From an uncultured Bacteroidales bacterium (GTDB lineage Bacteria > Bacteroidota > Bacteroidia > Bacteroidales > UBA932), in assembly GCA_900320795.1 (NCBI GenBank), contig ONTQ01000016.1, forward strand, positions 1 to 33,297: DNA of 33,297 bases. Reading direction: 5' to 3'. The notes beneath the pieces are model-generated. The model saw only the letters and a program-made list of their open reading frames with translations. It was not told the DNA's origin and ran no database searches. The translations under genes and the position numbers were made by a program. Positions 7,859 to 15,467 of the stretch are shown here, piece by piece (positions within the stretch are counted from its first letter, which is position 1; each line of letters starts with the position of its first letter).

Positions 7859-9643
7859 TTATTTTCTTCCCAGGCGGTCGGCCACGAAGCCCATGCGACG
7901 GGCAAATTCCTTGCGGCCGATGAAGGAGAGGATATCAGCGATTCCCAAACCGCTGGCGGCTCCCGTGAGTGCCAGCCGCAGGGTGTTCATCACCTTGCCC
8001 ATGGGGTACTCTTCCTTTTTGATGTATGCTTCGATGGCCGTTTCCAGATGCTCCTTGTCCATGGCGCCCCGGTAACTGTCCAAATCGTCGAACCCAAAGG
8101 CGGCGCCGGAGATGTACTGGGTGAGTTCGAAGCAGTATTCGTAGTGGTCTTCTTTCCAGAACTTGTCTACGTCCTTGGCCAGGAAAGGAGCCGTGAGACT
8201 GTCGTCGAACACCTTGGCGCGCGGGTCCACCGGACGGTTGGGATCCACAGGCTTGGAAGGAAGGCCGGCTCCGGCCTTTACACCATAGGTCTCAAATTCC
8301 TGCGGGGAAACGAAAAGGTAGGCGGCAATGTCCCAGAAGTCGGCCACGAAGGTGGCACGTTCCTTGACCAGGTTTACAACGGCTTCCACATATTCGCGCG
8401 TGAAGATGTGATTCTTGAAATCGGCCCCAAAACCTTCGAATTGAGCGCCGGCGGTGAGGGCGTTGCAAGGGCAGTCCACCACTTTCATTCCATGCTCTTC
8501 CAGAACCGGGACGAAGAGGGCCGTCAGCTCCTGTGTCGTTTTCATCCGCAGGTATTCTTTGTTATACCATTTGGCCTTGTCCGGATTGAACTTGGCCCCG
8601 GCCTTCTGGACTTTGTCCAGGGAGAAAGCCTGTACCAGTTCTTCCATGGTGAACAGCTCCCGTTCATCTCCGGGATTCCATCCCAGCATGGCCAGCATAT
8701 TCACGAACGCCTCCGGGAAATAACCGTCTTCGCGATAGCCGCGGGAGACTTCTTCCGTCACCGGGTTCTTCCAACGAAGCGGGAATACCGGGAAGCCCAG
8801 TTTGTCACCGTCGCGTTTGGAGAGTTTTCCGTTGCCGATGGGTTTGAGCAGCAGAGAAAGATGGGCGAAGCGCGGCATGGTGTCTTTCCAGCCGAAAGCT
8901 TCATACAGGAGATAGTGAAGGGGCAGTGAAGGCAGCCATTCCTCTCCTCGGATGACCTCGGTAATCTCCATCAGGTGGTCGTCCACGATGTTGGCGAGGT
9001 GGTAGGTAGGGAGTTCATCGGCCCGCTTCCAGAGCACTTTGTCGTCCAGGGTATCGGTATTTACTTCCACATGACCGCGGATGAGGTCTTCCATTTCCAC
9101 GATGCGGTTTACCGGCATCTTGAAACGGATGGTCCAGTCGGTCGTCGTCTCCAGGAGGTTTTTCACTTGCTCCGCGTCCAGGGTGAGCGAATTGCGAAGA
9201 CCGCCCCGGGTGGCGGCATTGTACATGAAGGTCTCTTTGGCGGCTTCCGCTTCTGCTCGGCGCCGGTCCAGTTCTTCGGCTGAATCGAAGGCATAGTAGG
9301 CCCATCCGGCGGCCACCAGCTGCTCTGCATACTGACGGTAGATCGGACGCCGCTGACTTTGCCGGTACGGAGCATGGGGATGACGGGCCGATGCCGTTTC
9401 CACCACCTTTCCGTTCTCATCGACACCCTCGTCCGGGATGATGCCGCACCAGGAAAGGGCTTCGATGATATACTGTTCCGCTCCGGGAACAAACCGGTGG
9501 GAATCCGTATCTTCAATGCGGATGATAAAGTCACCACCCTTCTGTTTGGCATAGAGGTAATTATAAAGTGCCGTACGAACACCGCCCATATGAAGCGGGC
9601 CGGTGGGAGACGGGGCAAATCTTACGCGGGTTCTTTTTTCCAT
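7859..9643 (-). CDS. gltX: Glutamate--tRNA ligase (GluRS), extended form
   Basis: GluRS charges tRNA-Glu. The class I signatures are present: the HIGH-type PSPTGPLHMGG at 11-21 and the KMSKS-type KLSKR at 273-277, with the family marker RIEDTD at 42-47. At 594 residues it is longer than the usual 460-510. The extra length is partly a short insertion near residues 76-92, just before the conserved PYRQS segment, and partly a Pro/Asp-rich stretch in the anticodon-binding half (SKPVDPNRPVDPRAK). GluRS rather than GlnRS is supported by overall pattern. The gene is monocistronic, divergent from folP and convergent with divIC without a spacer. Confidence 0.95.
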   Translation of the reverse strand: MEKRTRVRFAPSPTGPLHMGGVRTALYNYLYAKQKGGDFIIRIEDTDSHRFVPGAEQYIIEALSWCGIIPDEGVDENGKVVETASARHPHAPYRQSQRRPIYRQYAEQLVAAGWAYYAFDSAEELDRRRAEAEAAKETFMYNAATRGGLRNSLTLDAEQVKNLLETTTDWTIRFKMPVNRIVEMEDLIRGHVEVNTDTLDDKVLWKRADELPTYHLANIVDDHLMEITEVIRGEEWLPSLPLHYLLYEAFGWKDTMPRFAHLSLLLKPIGNGKLSKRDGDKLGFPVFPLRWKNPVTEEVSRGYREDGYFPEAFVNMLAMLGWNPGDERELFTMEELVQAFSLDKVQKAGAKFNPDKAKWYNKEYLRMKTTQELTALFVPVLEEHGMKVVDCPCNALTAGAQFEGFGADFKNHIFTREYVEAVVNLVKERATFVADFWDIAAYLFVSPQEFETYGVKAGAGLPSKPVDPNRPVDPRAKVFDDSLTAPFLAKDVDKFWKEDHYEYCFELTQYISGAAFGFDDLDSYRGAMDKEHLETAIEAYIKKEEYPMGKVMNTLRLALTGAASGLGIADILSFIGRKEFARRMGFVADRLGRK

Positions 9644-9662
9644 ATTTTCTGCATTTGCACTG

Positions 9663-9670
9663 CAAAGATA
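9663..9670 (-). promoter_or_regulatory. -7 box of the gltX promoter
   Basis: TATCTTTG on the minus strand ends 19 bases before the gltX ATG. It is back to back with the folP -7 box, 12 bases away on the other strand, so the two promoters may compete for polymerase. Confidence 0.65.
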
Positions 9671-9682
9671 GTGATTTTTTCC

Positions 9683-9690
9683 TACCTTTG
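9683..9690 (+). promoter_or_regulatory. -7 box of the folP promoter
   Basis: TACCTTTG matches TAnnTTTG and ends six bases before the folP ATG at 9697. With the usual spacing the transcript would start two to four bases before the start codon. Confidence 0.6.
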
Positions 9691-9696
9691 CCGTGC

Positions 9697-10557
9697 ATGG
9701 ACAGGAAGATTCATATCATGGGCATCGTGAATCTCACCGGAGATTCGTTTTATGCCGGCAGCCGGACCGACGCCGGCAGCGCACTTGCCCGTATTCGACA
9801 AATGCAGGCTGACGGGGCCGATGTCATTGACCTCGGTGCCTGTTCCACCCGTCCGGGTGCTCCGCAGCCTTCCCTGGAGGAAGAGTGGTTTCGCCTGGAA
9901 CCCGTCCTGCAGCAGTTGCCCGGAAAGACGGAGGGGGGTTCCGGAACATTTGCCCGTACAGGGTCGCGAAGCGACGTGGAGGAAACCCCCTCCGTCTTTC
10001 CGGCCCTGTCCATTGACACCTACAGGAGCGAGATTGTCCGCCGGGCTTACGACCTTATCGGCCCTTTTATGGTGAACGACATCAGCGCCGGGGAAATGGA
10101 CCCGGAAATGCTGGAGACGGTGGGCCGCCTGGGCCTTCCCTATGTGGCCATGCACATGCGCGGCACGCCGGAAACCATGCAGCAATTCACGCAGTATGGT
10201 GACATCATAGCGGATATAAAGGCGTATTTCCGGGACTTTGCGTTAAAGGCGGCCGATGCCGGAATAGCCCATTGGCTCCTGGACCCGGGTTTTGGCTTTT
10301 CCAAAACGCTGGAACAGAACTGGGAGTTATTGCGGCGGTTGGAGGAATTGCTTGAACTGAACCGGCCCATCCTGGTGGGAGTGTCCCGTAAGAGCATGAT
10401 TTATAAAGCGTTGGGCATCACTCCCGAAGAAGCGATGCCCGCAACGCAAGTAGTTCAGTATGCGGCTTTGCAGCGGGGGGCCAGCTGGCTTCGCGTGCAC
10501 GACGTTGCCGAAGCCGTCCGAACCGCCCTGCTCTTCACCCACTGCTGTGGCGCCTAA
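9697..10557 (+). CDS. folP: Dihydropteroate synthase (FolP) with an in-frame palindromic insertion
   Basis: FolP condenses p-aminobenzoate with the pterin pyrophosphate in folate synthesis and is the sulfonamide target. The 286-residue protein has loop 1 at MGIVNLTGDSF (8-18), loop 2 at STRPGA (50-55), SIDT at 105-108, the VNDIS strand and the C-terminal VGVSRKSM. Two oddities stand out. Loop 1 reads LTGDSF where nearly all family members have a Pro (TPDSF). Residues 76-102, between the loop-2 helix and SIDT, are encoded by an 84-bp inverted-repeat element absent from the family pattern as I know it. The ATG at 9697 follows the -7 box by six bases; the ATG at 9718 would lose the first strand. 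No stop or frameshift interrupts the gene. Confidence 0.93.
   Translation: MDRKIHIMGIVNLTGDSFYAGSRTDAGSALARIRQMQADGADVIDLGACSTRPGAPQPSLEEEWFRLEPVLQQLPGKTEGGSGTFARTGSRSDVEETPSVFPALSIDTYRSEIVRRAYDLIGPFMVNDISAGEMDPEMLETVGRLGLPYVAMHMRGTPETMQQFTQYGDIIADIKAYFRDFALKAADAGIAHWLLDPGFGFSKTLEQNWELLRRLEELLELNRPILVGVSRKSMIYKALGITPEEAMPATQVVQYAALQRGASWLRVHDVAEAVRTALLFTHCCGA
9920..10003 (+). repeat. 84-bp palindromic element inside folP
   Basis: Two 23-base arms, 9920-9942 and 9981-10003, are inverted copies with a single mismatch. The 38-base centre holds a second perfect hairpin, GTCGC-GAA-GCGAC (9963-9975). The element is 84 bp, exactly 28 codons, and stays in frame with folP. It is free of stops in at least two plus-strand and two minus-strand frames. 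It resembles in design the palindromic elements that insert within genes of Rickettsia (RPE), but I see no sequence kinship. No second copy was noticed in the window. Confidence 0.8.
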
Positions 10558-10560
10558 TTA

Positions 10561-10578
10561 CCTGTGAGACAGGCTTTT
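10561..10578 (+). terminator. Weak terminator-like hairpin after folP
   Basis: CCTGT-GAG-ACAGG followed by CTTTT lies three bases after the folP stop. The stem has only five base pairs. A neighbouring palindrome, CACTGATTATCAGTG (10585-10599), covers the ftsZ stop codon and may serve the opposite strand. Confidence 0.35.
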
Positions 10579-10593
10579 ATCTGCCACTGATTA

Positions 10594-11835
10594 TCAGTGC
10601 TTGCGGCGGATGGCCGGGATGTTTTCCAGATCGGCCTTCTTCTCACCCGGCCCTACGCAGAGAACCGGCTTTTTCTCCGTGGCAAAGTTGTAGTACTTGG
10701 CATTGTCGGAGTTGTTGTAGCCGATCTTGATGGTGTCGGTTCCTCCGGGGAGTTTGACCTCGTCTCCGTGTGAGGGCGTGTTCCATTCGAATCCTTCGTC
10801 GATGATGACCAGATTCCCCAGGTCCTTGTTGAGGCCCAGGCCACCCAGATCCATCTGGAAGCCCGTGACGATGGCCGTAATGCGCACGTGGTCGCCGAAT
10901 TCGGGATCGTCTTCCCAGATGATGCCTTTCTTGAAATGATTGGCATCTCCGGTATATTCGGTGATCATGTCGTCAATCTTTTCCAGGTCGCTCATCTTGG
11001 CGCCGCTCTCGTTGTTGCCCGTCGTGATGTTGATGAGAACGTTCTTGGCCGTCTTGAGGTCGAAGTCGTTCAGCAGGGGACTTTCAAAAGCGCCTTTCAC
11101 GGCATCCTGGAGGCGGTTGGGGCCTGTTCCTTCGCCGCTGCCCATGAGGGCCATGCCGCTGTTGCGCATCATCTTGCAGACATCCTGGAAGTCCACATTG
11201 ATGTACCCGTGACGGCTGATGACCTCGATGATGCCGCGGACAGCCGTGGCCAGGACCTCATCGGCCTTGGGAAAGGCTTCCTGGATGAGGGTGTCGCCAA
11301 AGAACTGGTAGAGCTTCTCGTTGTTGATAATCAGAAGGGAATCCACATTTTTCTCCAGTTCATGGATGCCGTCCACGGCCTTGGACTGGGATTCATTGCC
11401 TTCGTTCTTGAAGGGGATGGTCACCACCGCCACGGTGAGGATGCCGCGGTCCTTGGCCATCTTGGCGATGACCGGAGAAGCGCCCGTTCCGGTACCGCCG
11501 CCCATGCCGGCGGTGATGAAGAGCATCTGGGTACCGCAGTCCAGCACTTTCCGGGCAATCTCATCCTGGGCTTCGAGGGCAGCGTTGCGTCCGGCGGTAG
11601 GATCCGTTCCCGCGCCCAGGCCGTTCTGTCCCATCTGGATTTTGACGGGGACTTCGCTGCTCTGCAGGGCCTGTGCATCGGTGTTGCAGACGATGAAACT
11701 GCATCCCTGAATGTTCTGACGGTACATATAATTCACGGCATTGCAACCGCCGCCGCCTACACCCACTACTTTGATGATGGCGTTCTCCTGTGTCCAGTCG
11801 TTGGGGACAATGTTGGTGTCGATGTCGTAGCTCAT
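10594..11835 (-). CDS. ftsZ: Cell division protein FtsZ
   Basis: FtsZ is the tubulin-like GTPase that forms the Z ring. The 413-residue protein has VVGVGGGGCNAVN near 23-35, the tubulin signature GGGTGTG at 112-118 and the synergy loop NVDFQD at 213-218, whose Asp activates GTP hydrolysis in the next subunit. A variable linker of roughly 70-80 residues ends in the conserved peptide LENIPAIRRKH (403-413), the docking site for FtsA. The start lies three bases after the ftsA stop. It is the last gene of the dcw cluster; the next gene, folP, is convergent with a 36-base spacer. Confidence 0.98.
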   Translation of the reverse strand: MSYDIDTNIVPNDWTQENAIIKVVGVGGGGCNAVNYMYRQNIQGCSFIVCNTDAQALQSSEVPVKIQMGQNGLGAGTDPTAGRNAALEAQDEIARKVLDCGTQMLFITAGMGGGTGTGASPVIAKMAKDRGILTVAVVTIPFKNEGNESQSKAVDGIHELEKNVDSLLIINNEKLYQFFGDTLIQEAFPKADEVLATAVRGIIEVISRHGYINVDFQDVCKMMRNSGMALMGSGEGTGPNRLQDAVKGAFESPLLNDFDLKTAKNVLINITTGNNESGAKMSDLEKIDDMITEYTGDANHFKKGIIWEDDPEFGDHVRITAIVTGFQMDLGGLGLNKDLGNLVIIDEGFEWNTPSHGDEVKLPGGTDTIKIGYNNSDNAKYYNFATEKKPVLCVGPGEKKADLENIPAIRRKH

Positions 11836-11838
11836 GGT

Positions 11839-13287
11839 TTATTCCTCCTCGTTGGCTTTGTCGTAAACTTTCAGCGCGGTTTTCTCCACCTTGCTCCAGA
11901 AGATGGAAAGGATACCGGTCCCTTCTTTCTTGGCCACTTTCACCTTTTTGGTCTGCGGGGCCTGTTTCCTGGGCTTTTCCTGCTCGGGGACGGGGTCTCC
12001 GAATTCCTCGGGGGCGAAGAGCGTTTCATCCGGCGTGGCAGGAGTCTCGTTGGTCACTTCCACCTCAACCATTTCTTCCTCGACGGACTCTGCCGGCATT
12101 TCGGGTTTGGTAACGCAGTCGGGCAGGTGGTCTTCCTTGGCGGCGAGCACCATGCCGATGGCCGATGTGGCGGCGGTGGAATAGACCCCGCTTCCTACGG
12201 AGGCGGAGAACATGTATCGGGGATAGCCTTTGCGAACCTCATAGCCGGAGATATCTTTCACCAGCGGGATAAAATTGGCCAGTTCCGCTCCGCCGCCGGT
12301 AATCACGAGACCGCTGCGCAGGGAGTTCTGGAGGCCGCTTTCCTGGATGTAGTACAGGACGGCCTCGATGATTTCGCGGCAGCGGCAGTCGATGATTTCG
12401 GAAATATAGCGCACAGGGACCTCCTTGAAAGGCGGTTCCAGGCGGATCTGAAGCACTTTCTCACTCAGGGAAGCCAACTTGCCGGGGAGGCAGGCGCCGA
12501 AGCGTTTCTTGATTTTTTCGGCCAGGTCCTCGGAGATGGAGCATTCGGTGCGGATGTCGTTTGTGATTACCTTTCCGCCGAAGGGGATGGAGGCGTAGTA
12601 GCGCATGATGCCGCCGTGGTAGATGGCGACGGAGGTTACGCCGGCGCCCACATCGATGAGCGCGACACCGCTGGCCATCTCATCATCGGTGAGGACGGCG
12701 TGGGCCACCACTTCCGGGAGGAAGTATTTCTTGGCGATGGCGATGTCCAATTGGTTGAAAATCTTGTCGAGGGCCGTGGTGGCGCTGCGGTTTCCGACGA
12801 ACACCTTGAAGTTGCCCTCCAGGGAAGAGGAAAGGGTGCCCACCACTTCGCTCTCCACGAGTTGGATTTCATCGTCGGTAGAGAAGGACTGGGCTACCGC
12901 CCCGTACATGATCTGTTTTTCGGGATTGGAGAGGGGATAGGTCTCCAGGGCCATGGATTTGAGGTTCCCCACCTCTTCGGAGGAGATGTAGTCATCGGCA
13001 TTTGTGCGTTCGATGCGGGCCGATGCAGTCACCTGAGCCACTTCGCTGCGGGGCATGCCCACAACGACCTGCAGAATCTGGATCATCAGCTCTTTTTCGG
13101 CCTCCCGGACGGCTTCCTTGAGGCGGTTGGCCGCCTTCATTGGATTGGAGATGAGACTGGTGCGGATGCCCTCGGACGGGGTTTCCTTGTAGTACACAAT
13201 CTGGATGTCTTCCCCGTTCACGCGGGCGACGCAAAGTCCGAACTTCGAACTCCCCAGATCAATCGAGGCAATGTATTTCTCTTCCAT
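11839..13287 (-). CDS. ftsA: Cell division protein FtsA
   Basis: FtsA is the actin-like ATPase that tethers FtsZ to the membrane. The 482-residue protein starts MEEKYIASIDLGSSKFGL, the phosphate-1 loop of the actin fold. It continues with ALIDVGAGVTSVAIY (phosphate-2) and LVITGGGAELANF (adenosine motif). After the core comes an acidic, Pro-rich linker, then a basic segment and a C-terminal amphipathic helix (GILSIFWSKVEKTALKVYDK) expected to bind the membrane. I prefer the ATG at 13287, 11 bases after the ftsQ stop, to an in-frame TTG at 13311 that would overlap ftsQ. ftsZ follows after three bases. Confidence 0.96.
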   Translation of the reverse strand: MEEKYIASIDLGSSKFGLCVARVNGEDIQIVYYKETPSEGIRTSLISNPMKAANRLKEAVREAEKELMIQILQVVVGMPRSEVAQVTASARIERTNADDYISSEEVGNLKSMALETYPLSNPEKQIMYGAVAQSFSTDDEIQLVESEVVGTLSSSLEGNFKVFVGNRSATTALDKIFNQLDIAIAKKYFLPEVVAHAVLTDDEMASGVALIDVGAGVTSVAIYHGGIMRYYASIPFGGKVITNDIRTECSISEDLAEKIKKRFGACLPGKLASLSEKVLQIRLEPPFKEVPVRYISEIIDCRCREIIEAVLYYIQESGLQNSLRSGLVITGGGAELANFIPLVKDISGYEVRKGYPRYMFSASVGSGVYSTAATSAIGMVLAAKEDHLPDCVTKPEMPAESVEEEMVEVEVTNETPATPDETLFAPEEFGDPVPEQEKPRKQAPQTKKVKVAKKEGTGILSIFWSKVEKTALKVYDKANEEE

Positions 13288-13298
13288 ATCGTATTGTT

Positions 13299-14099
13299 TT
13301 ATTTTCTGCAAACCAGTTGTTTCCGGTGGCGTACATCCACCAGGCTATACCAGCCGGGCTCTTTGGAGGGAGCCACGCTTTCATAATAGGCGGCGATGAG
13401 GGTGAATTTCTCTTCTACGCGGGACGGCATCCCGAAAAGGAAGCGTTCTTTCCCTTCCCGGGGAATCAGGACCAGGTTTCCGTCCTTGTTAACATGGATC
13501 TGACTGATGTTTTCCTGCCAGACGGTACCGTCCATGTAGTTCACGAGATGAAGGACCTGTGAAAGCCAGGTTTTCTCTTTGGGGTCGGTGAGTTCGCCTT
13601 TGAATCCCCGGGCTACGTTCAGCGGCAGATTACCGTCGATGACAGGAACCTGCACGCTGCCCCGCGACTGCAGGGGGAACAGGAAACCGTCCGAGTCGGA
13701 ATAATAGCCGTTCTGGTCATCCTGGAAACGGACCACCGGCTGACGCTGGCTCAGGGAGACGTGCAGGATGCCGTCGTCGGTGAGCCAGGACTCGCAGTCC
13801 CGGACGGCGCTGTGGCTGCAGATGATTTTCTCAATCCGGTCCAAATCTACGCTGTCCAGCGGAAGGCCGGCATAGGCCCGGTATTCTTTGTCCAGCCAGG
13901 ATTCGATGTCCTCCCGGGTGACGAAGCGGCGCTCCAGGCTGTCGGTCACCAGTACATCCAGAGTTCCTTTGCCCTGGCAGGTCTTGGCACGACGCTGCCG
14001 CTCTGACAGGCTTGAAGACAGCAGCCAGACCAGACAGCAGCAAATGATGACGAGGAGGCCTAAGCCCCGGCGGGCAATGGGTTTCATTTCATGAAACAT
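13299..14099 (-). CDS. ftsQ: Cell division protein FtsQ/DivIB
   Basis: The 266-residue bitopic protein has a short basic cytoplasmic tail, one membrane helix at about 14-32 and a periplasmic domain. The stretch around VTREDIESWLDKEYRAYAG looks like a POTRA-type fold entry, followed by the FtsQ beta domain with the pattern GYYSDSDGFLFPL. FtsQ recruits the DivIC/FtsB-FtsL pair to the septum. Its ATG overlaps the murC TAA by one base (TAATG), indicating coupled translation; a second ATG 12 bases downstream (MKPIARRG) is a possible alternative. Sequence conservation in this family is low, so position between murC and ftsA is part of the evidence. Confidence 0.9.
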   Translation of the reverse strand: MFHEMKPIARRGLGLLVIICCCLVWLLSSSLSERQRRAKTCQGKGTLDVLVTDSLERRFVTREDIESWLDKEYRAYAGLPLDSVDLDRIEKIICSHSAVRDCESWLTDDGILHVSLSQRQPVVRFQDDQNGYYSDSDGFLFPLQSRGSVQVPVIDGNLPLNVARGFKGELTDPKEKTWLSQVLHLVNYMDGTVWQENISQIHVNKDGNLVLIPREGKERFLFGMPSRVEEKFTLIAAYYESVAPSKEPGWYSLVDVRHRKQLVCRK

Positions 14100-15457
14100 T
14101 AAATAGTTTTCAACCTTTTTTTAAGAAGGCCGGTGATGGGTTCGATGAAGCGGTCGATGTTTCCGGCGCCGAAGGTTACCAGTACGTCCAAGGGTTCATC
14201 GGAGAGATAATCCATCAGTTCCTCCTTTTTCAGGAGCACTTTTTCGGGGGCGGTGACGTCCTTGAAAATCATTTCGGAACTGACACCGGGAATGGGTTCC
14301 TCCCGGGCAGGGTAGATATCCAGCAGGATGAGTTTGTCCACTTGCGACAGGGACTTGGCGAATGCCGGGGCAAAGTCGCGGGTCCGGGTATAGAGATGCG
14401 GCTGGAAAATGGCCGTGATCTTGCGACCCGGGAAAATGTCCCGCATCGAGGTAATGGCCGATGCGAGTTCGGCCGGATGATGGGCATAGTCGTCGATATA
14501 CGAAAGCCCGGGGGTGTTTACGTGTACTTCCAGGCGGCGTTTCACGCCTTCGAAAGAGCCGATAGCCTCTCTCACGGCATCGGCCGGTATGCCATAACAC
14601 AGGGCGACGGCCGCAGCGGCGACGCTGTTCTCGCAGTTCACCCATCCCGGCGTTCCGACACGGATGTCCTCCACGATTCCGGTCGGCGTTTGAAGGTTGT
14701 AATGGAAATAGCCGCATTCGTCCGGACGGGCGTCGATGGGGTAGTAATCGGCCGTCGGGTCAGTATAGTGGTAGGTGAATACCCTTGCCTTGGTGTCTTC
14801 CGGGCCGATGGGCGTCCCTTTCTTTGCGATGAGGATGCCGCTCACCTGAGAGGCGAACATTTTGAAGGCCTCCACCACATGGGCGTAGTCTCCGTAGATG
14901 TCCAGGTGGTCCGGATCGACAGCCGTGATGACGGCGATCTCCGGGAAGAGCTGCAGGAAAGAACGGTCGAATTCATCGGCTTCGGCTACGATGGTCGGAT
15001 TCTCGGACATGAGCAGATTGGTGTCATAATTCCGGGAGATACCACCGAGGAAGGCGCTGCAGCCCTCTCCGCTTTGTGTAAGGATGTGGGCGATGAGGGT
15101 GGAGGTGGTGGTTTTCCCGTGGGTGCCGGCAACGGCCAGGCAGCGCTGCCCGCGCGCGATTTCCCCGAGTGTGCGGGAGCGTTTGAGCAGCAGATACCCT
15201 TCTTCGCGGGCTTTGACCAGTTCCTTCAGATCGTCCGGAACAGCCGGCGTGTACACCACCAGCGTTTCGTTCTTGTCTTCCGGCAGCAGGTCGGGCCTGT
15301 CCATATAGTGTACGTCGATCCCTTCTCTTTCGAGCGCAAAAGTGAGGTCCGACGGCGTGCGGTCATATCCGGCGACCTCGAAGCCTTTGAACTTATAATA
15401 CCGGGCGATGGCACTCATGCCGATACCGCCGATTCCGATGAAATAAACGTTCTTCAT
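14099..15457 (-). CDS. murC: UDP-N-acetylmuramate--L-alanine ligase (MurC)
   Basis: MurC adds the first residue, L-Ala, to UDP-MurNAc using ATP. The 452-residue protein begins with the Rossmann motif VYFIGIGGIGMSAIARY, followed by the ATP-binding GTHGKTTT at 111-118. Then come EADEFDRSF, DPDHLDIYGD and the C-terminal domain with DDYAHHPAE. These together distinguish MurC from MurD, E and F. The start lies ten bases after the murG stop, and the stop overlaps the ftsQ start by one base. Confidence 0.97.
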   Translation of the reverse strand: MKNVYFIGIGGIGMSAIARYYKFKGFEVAGYDRTPSDLTFALEREGIDVHYMDRPDLLPEDKNETLVVYTPAVPDDLKELVKAREEGYLLLKRSRTLGEIARGQRCLAVAGTHGKTTTSTLIAHILTQSGEGCSAFLGGISRNYDTNLLMSENPTIVAEADEFDRSFLQLFPEIAVITAVDPDHLDIYGDYAHVVEAFKMFASQVSGILIAKKGTPIGPEDTKARVFTYHYTDPTADYYPIDARPDECGYFHYNLQTPTGIVEDIRVGTPGWVNCENSVAAAAVALCYGIPADAVREAIGSFEGVKRRLEVHVNTPGLSYIDDYAHHPAELASAITSMRDIFPGRKITAIFQPHLYTRTRDFAPAFAKSLSQVDKLILLDIYPAREEPIPGVSSEMIFKDVTAPEKVLLKKEELMDYLSDEPLDVLVTFGAGNIDRFIEPITGLLKKRLKTI

Positions 15458-15467
15458 GAAGGAAGGG

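Noticed and set aside
9920-10003. The folP inverted repeat as a terminator or attenuator
   Set aside because: It lies inside an intact coding region, has no T tract after the stem and keeps the frame open, so a coding insertion explains it better.
10888-13386. An 832-codon open frame on the plus strand
   Set aside because: It is antisense to ftsZ, ftsA and part of ftsQ, all of which are clear family members; no motif, promoter or ribosome-binding site supports it.
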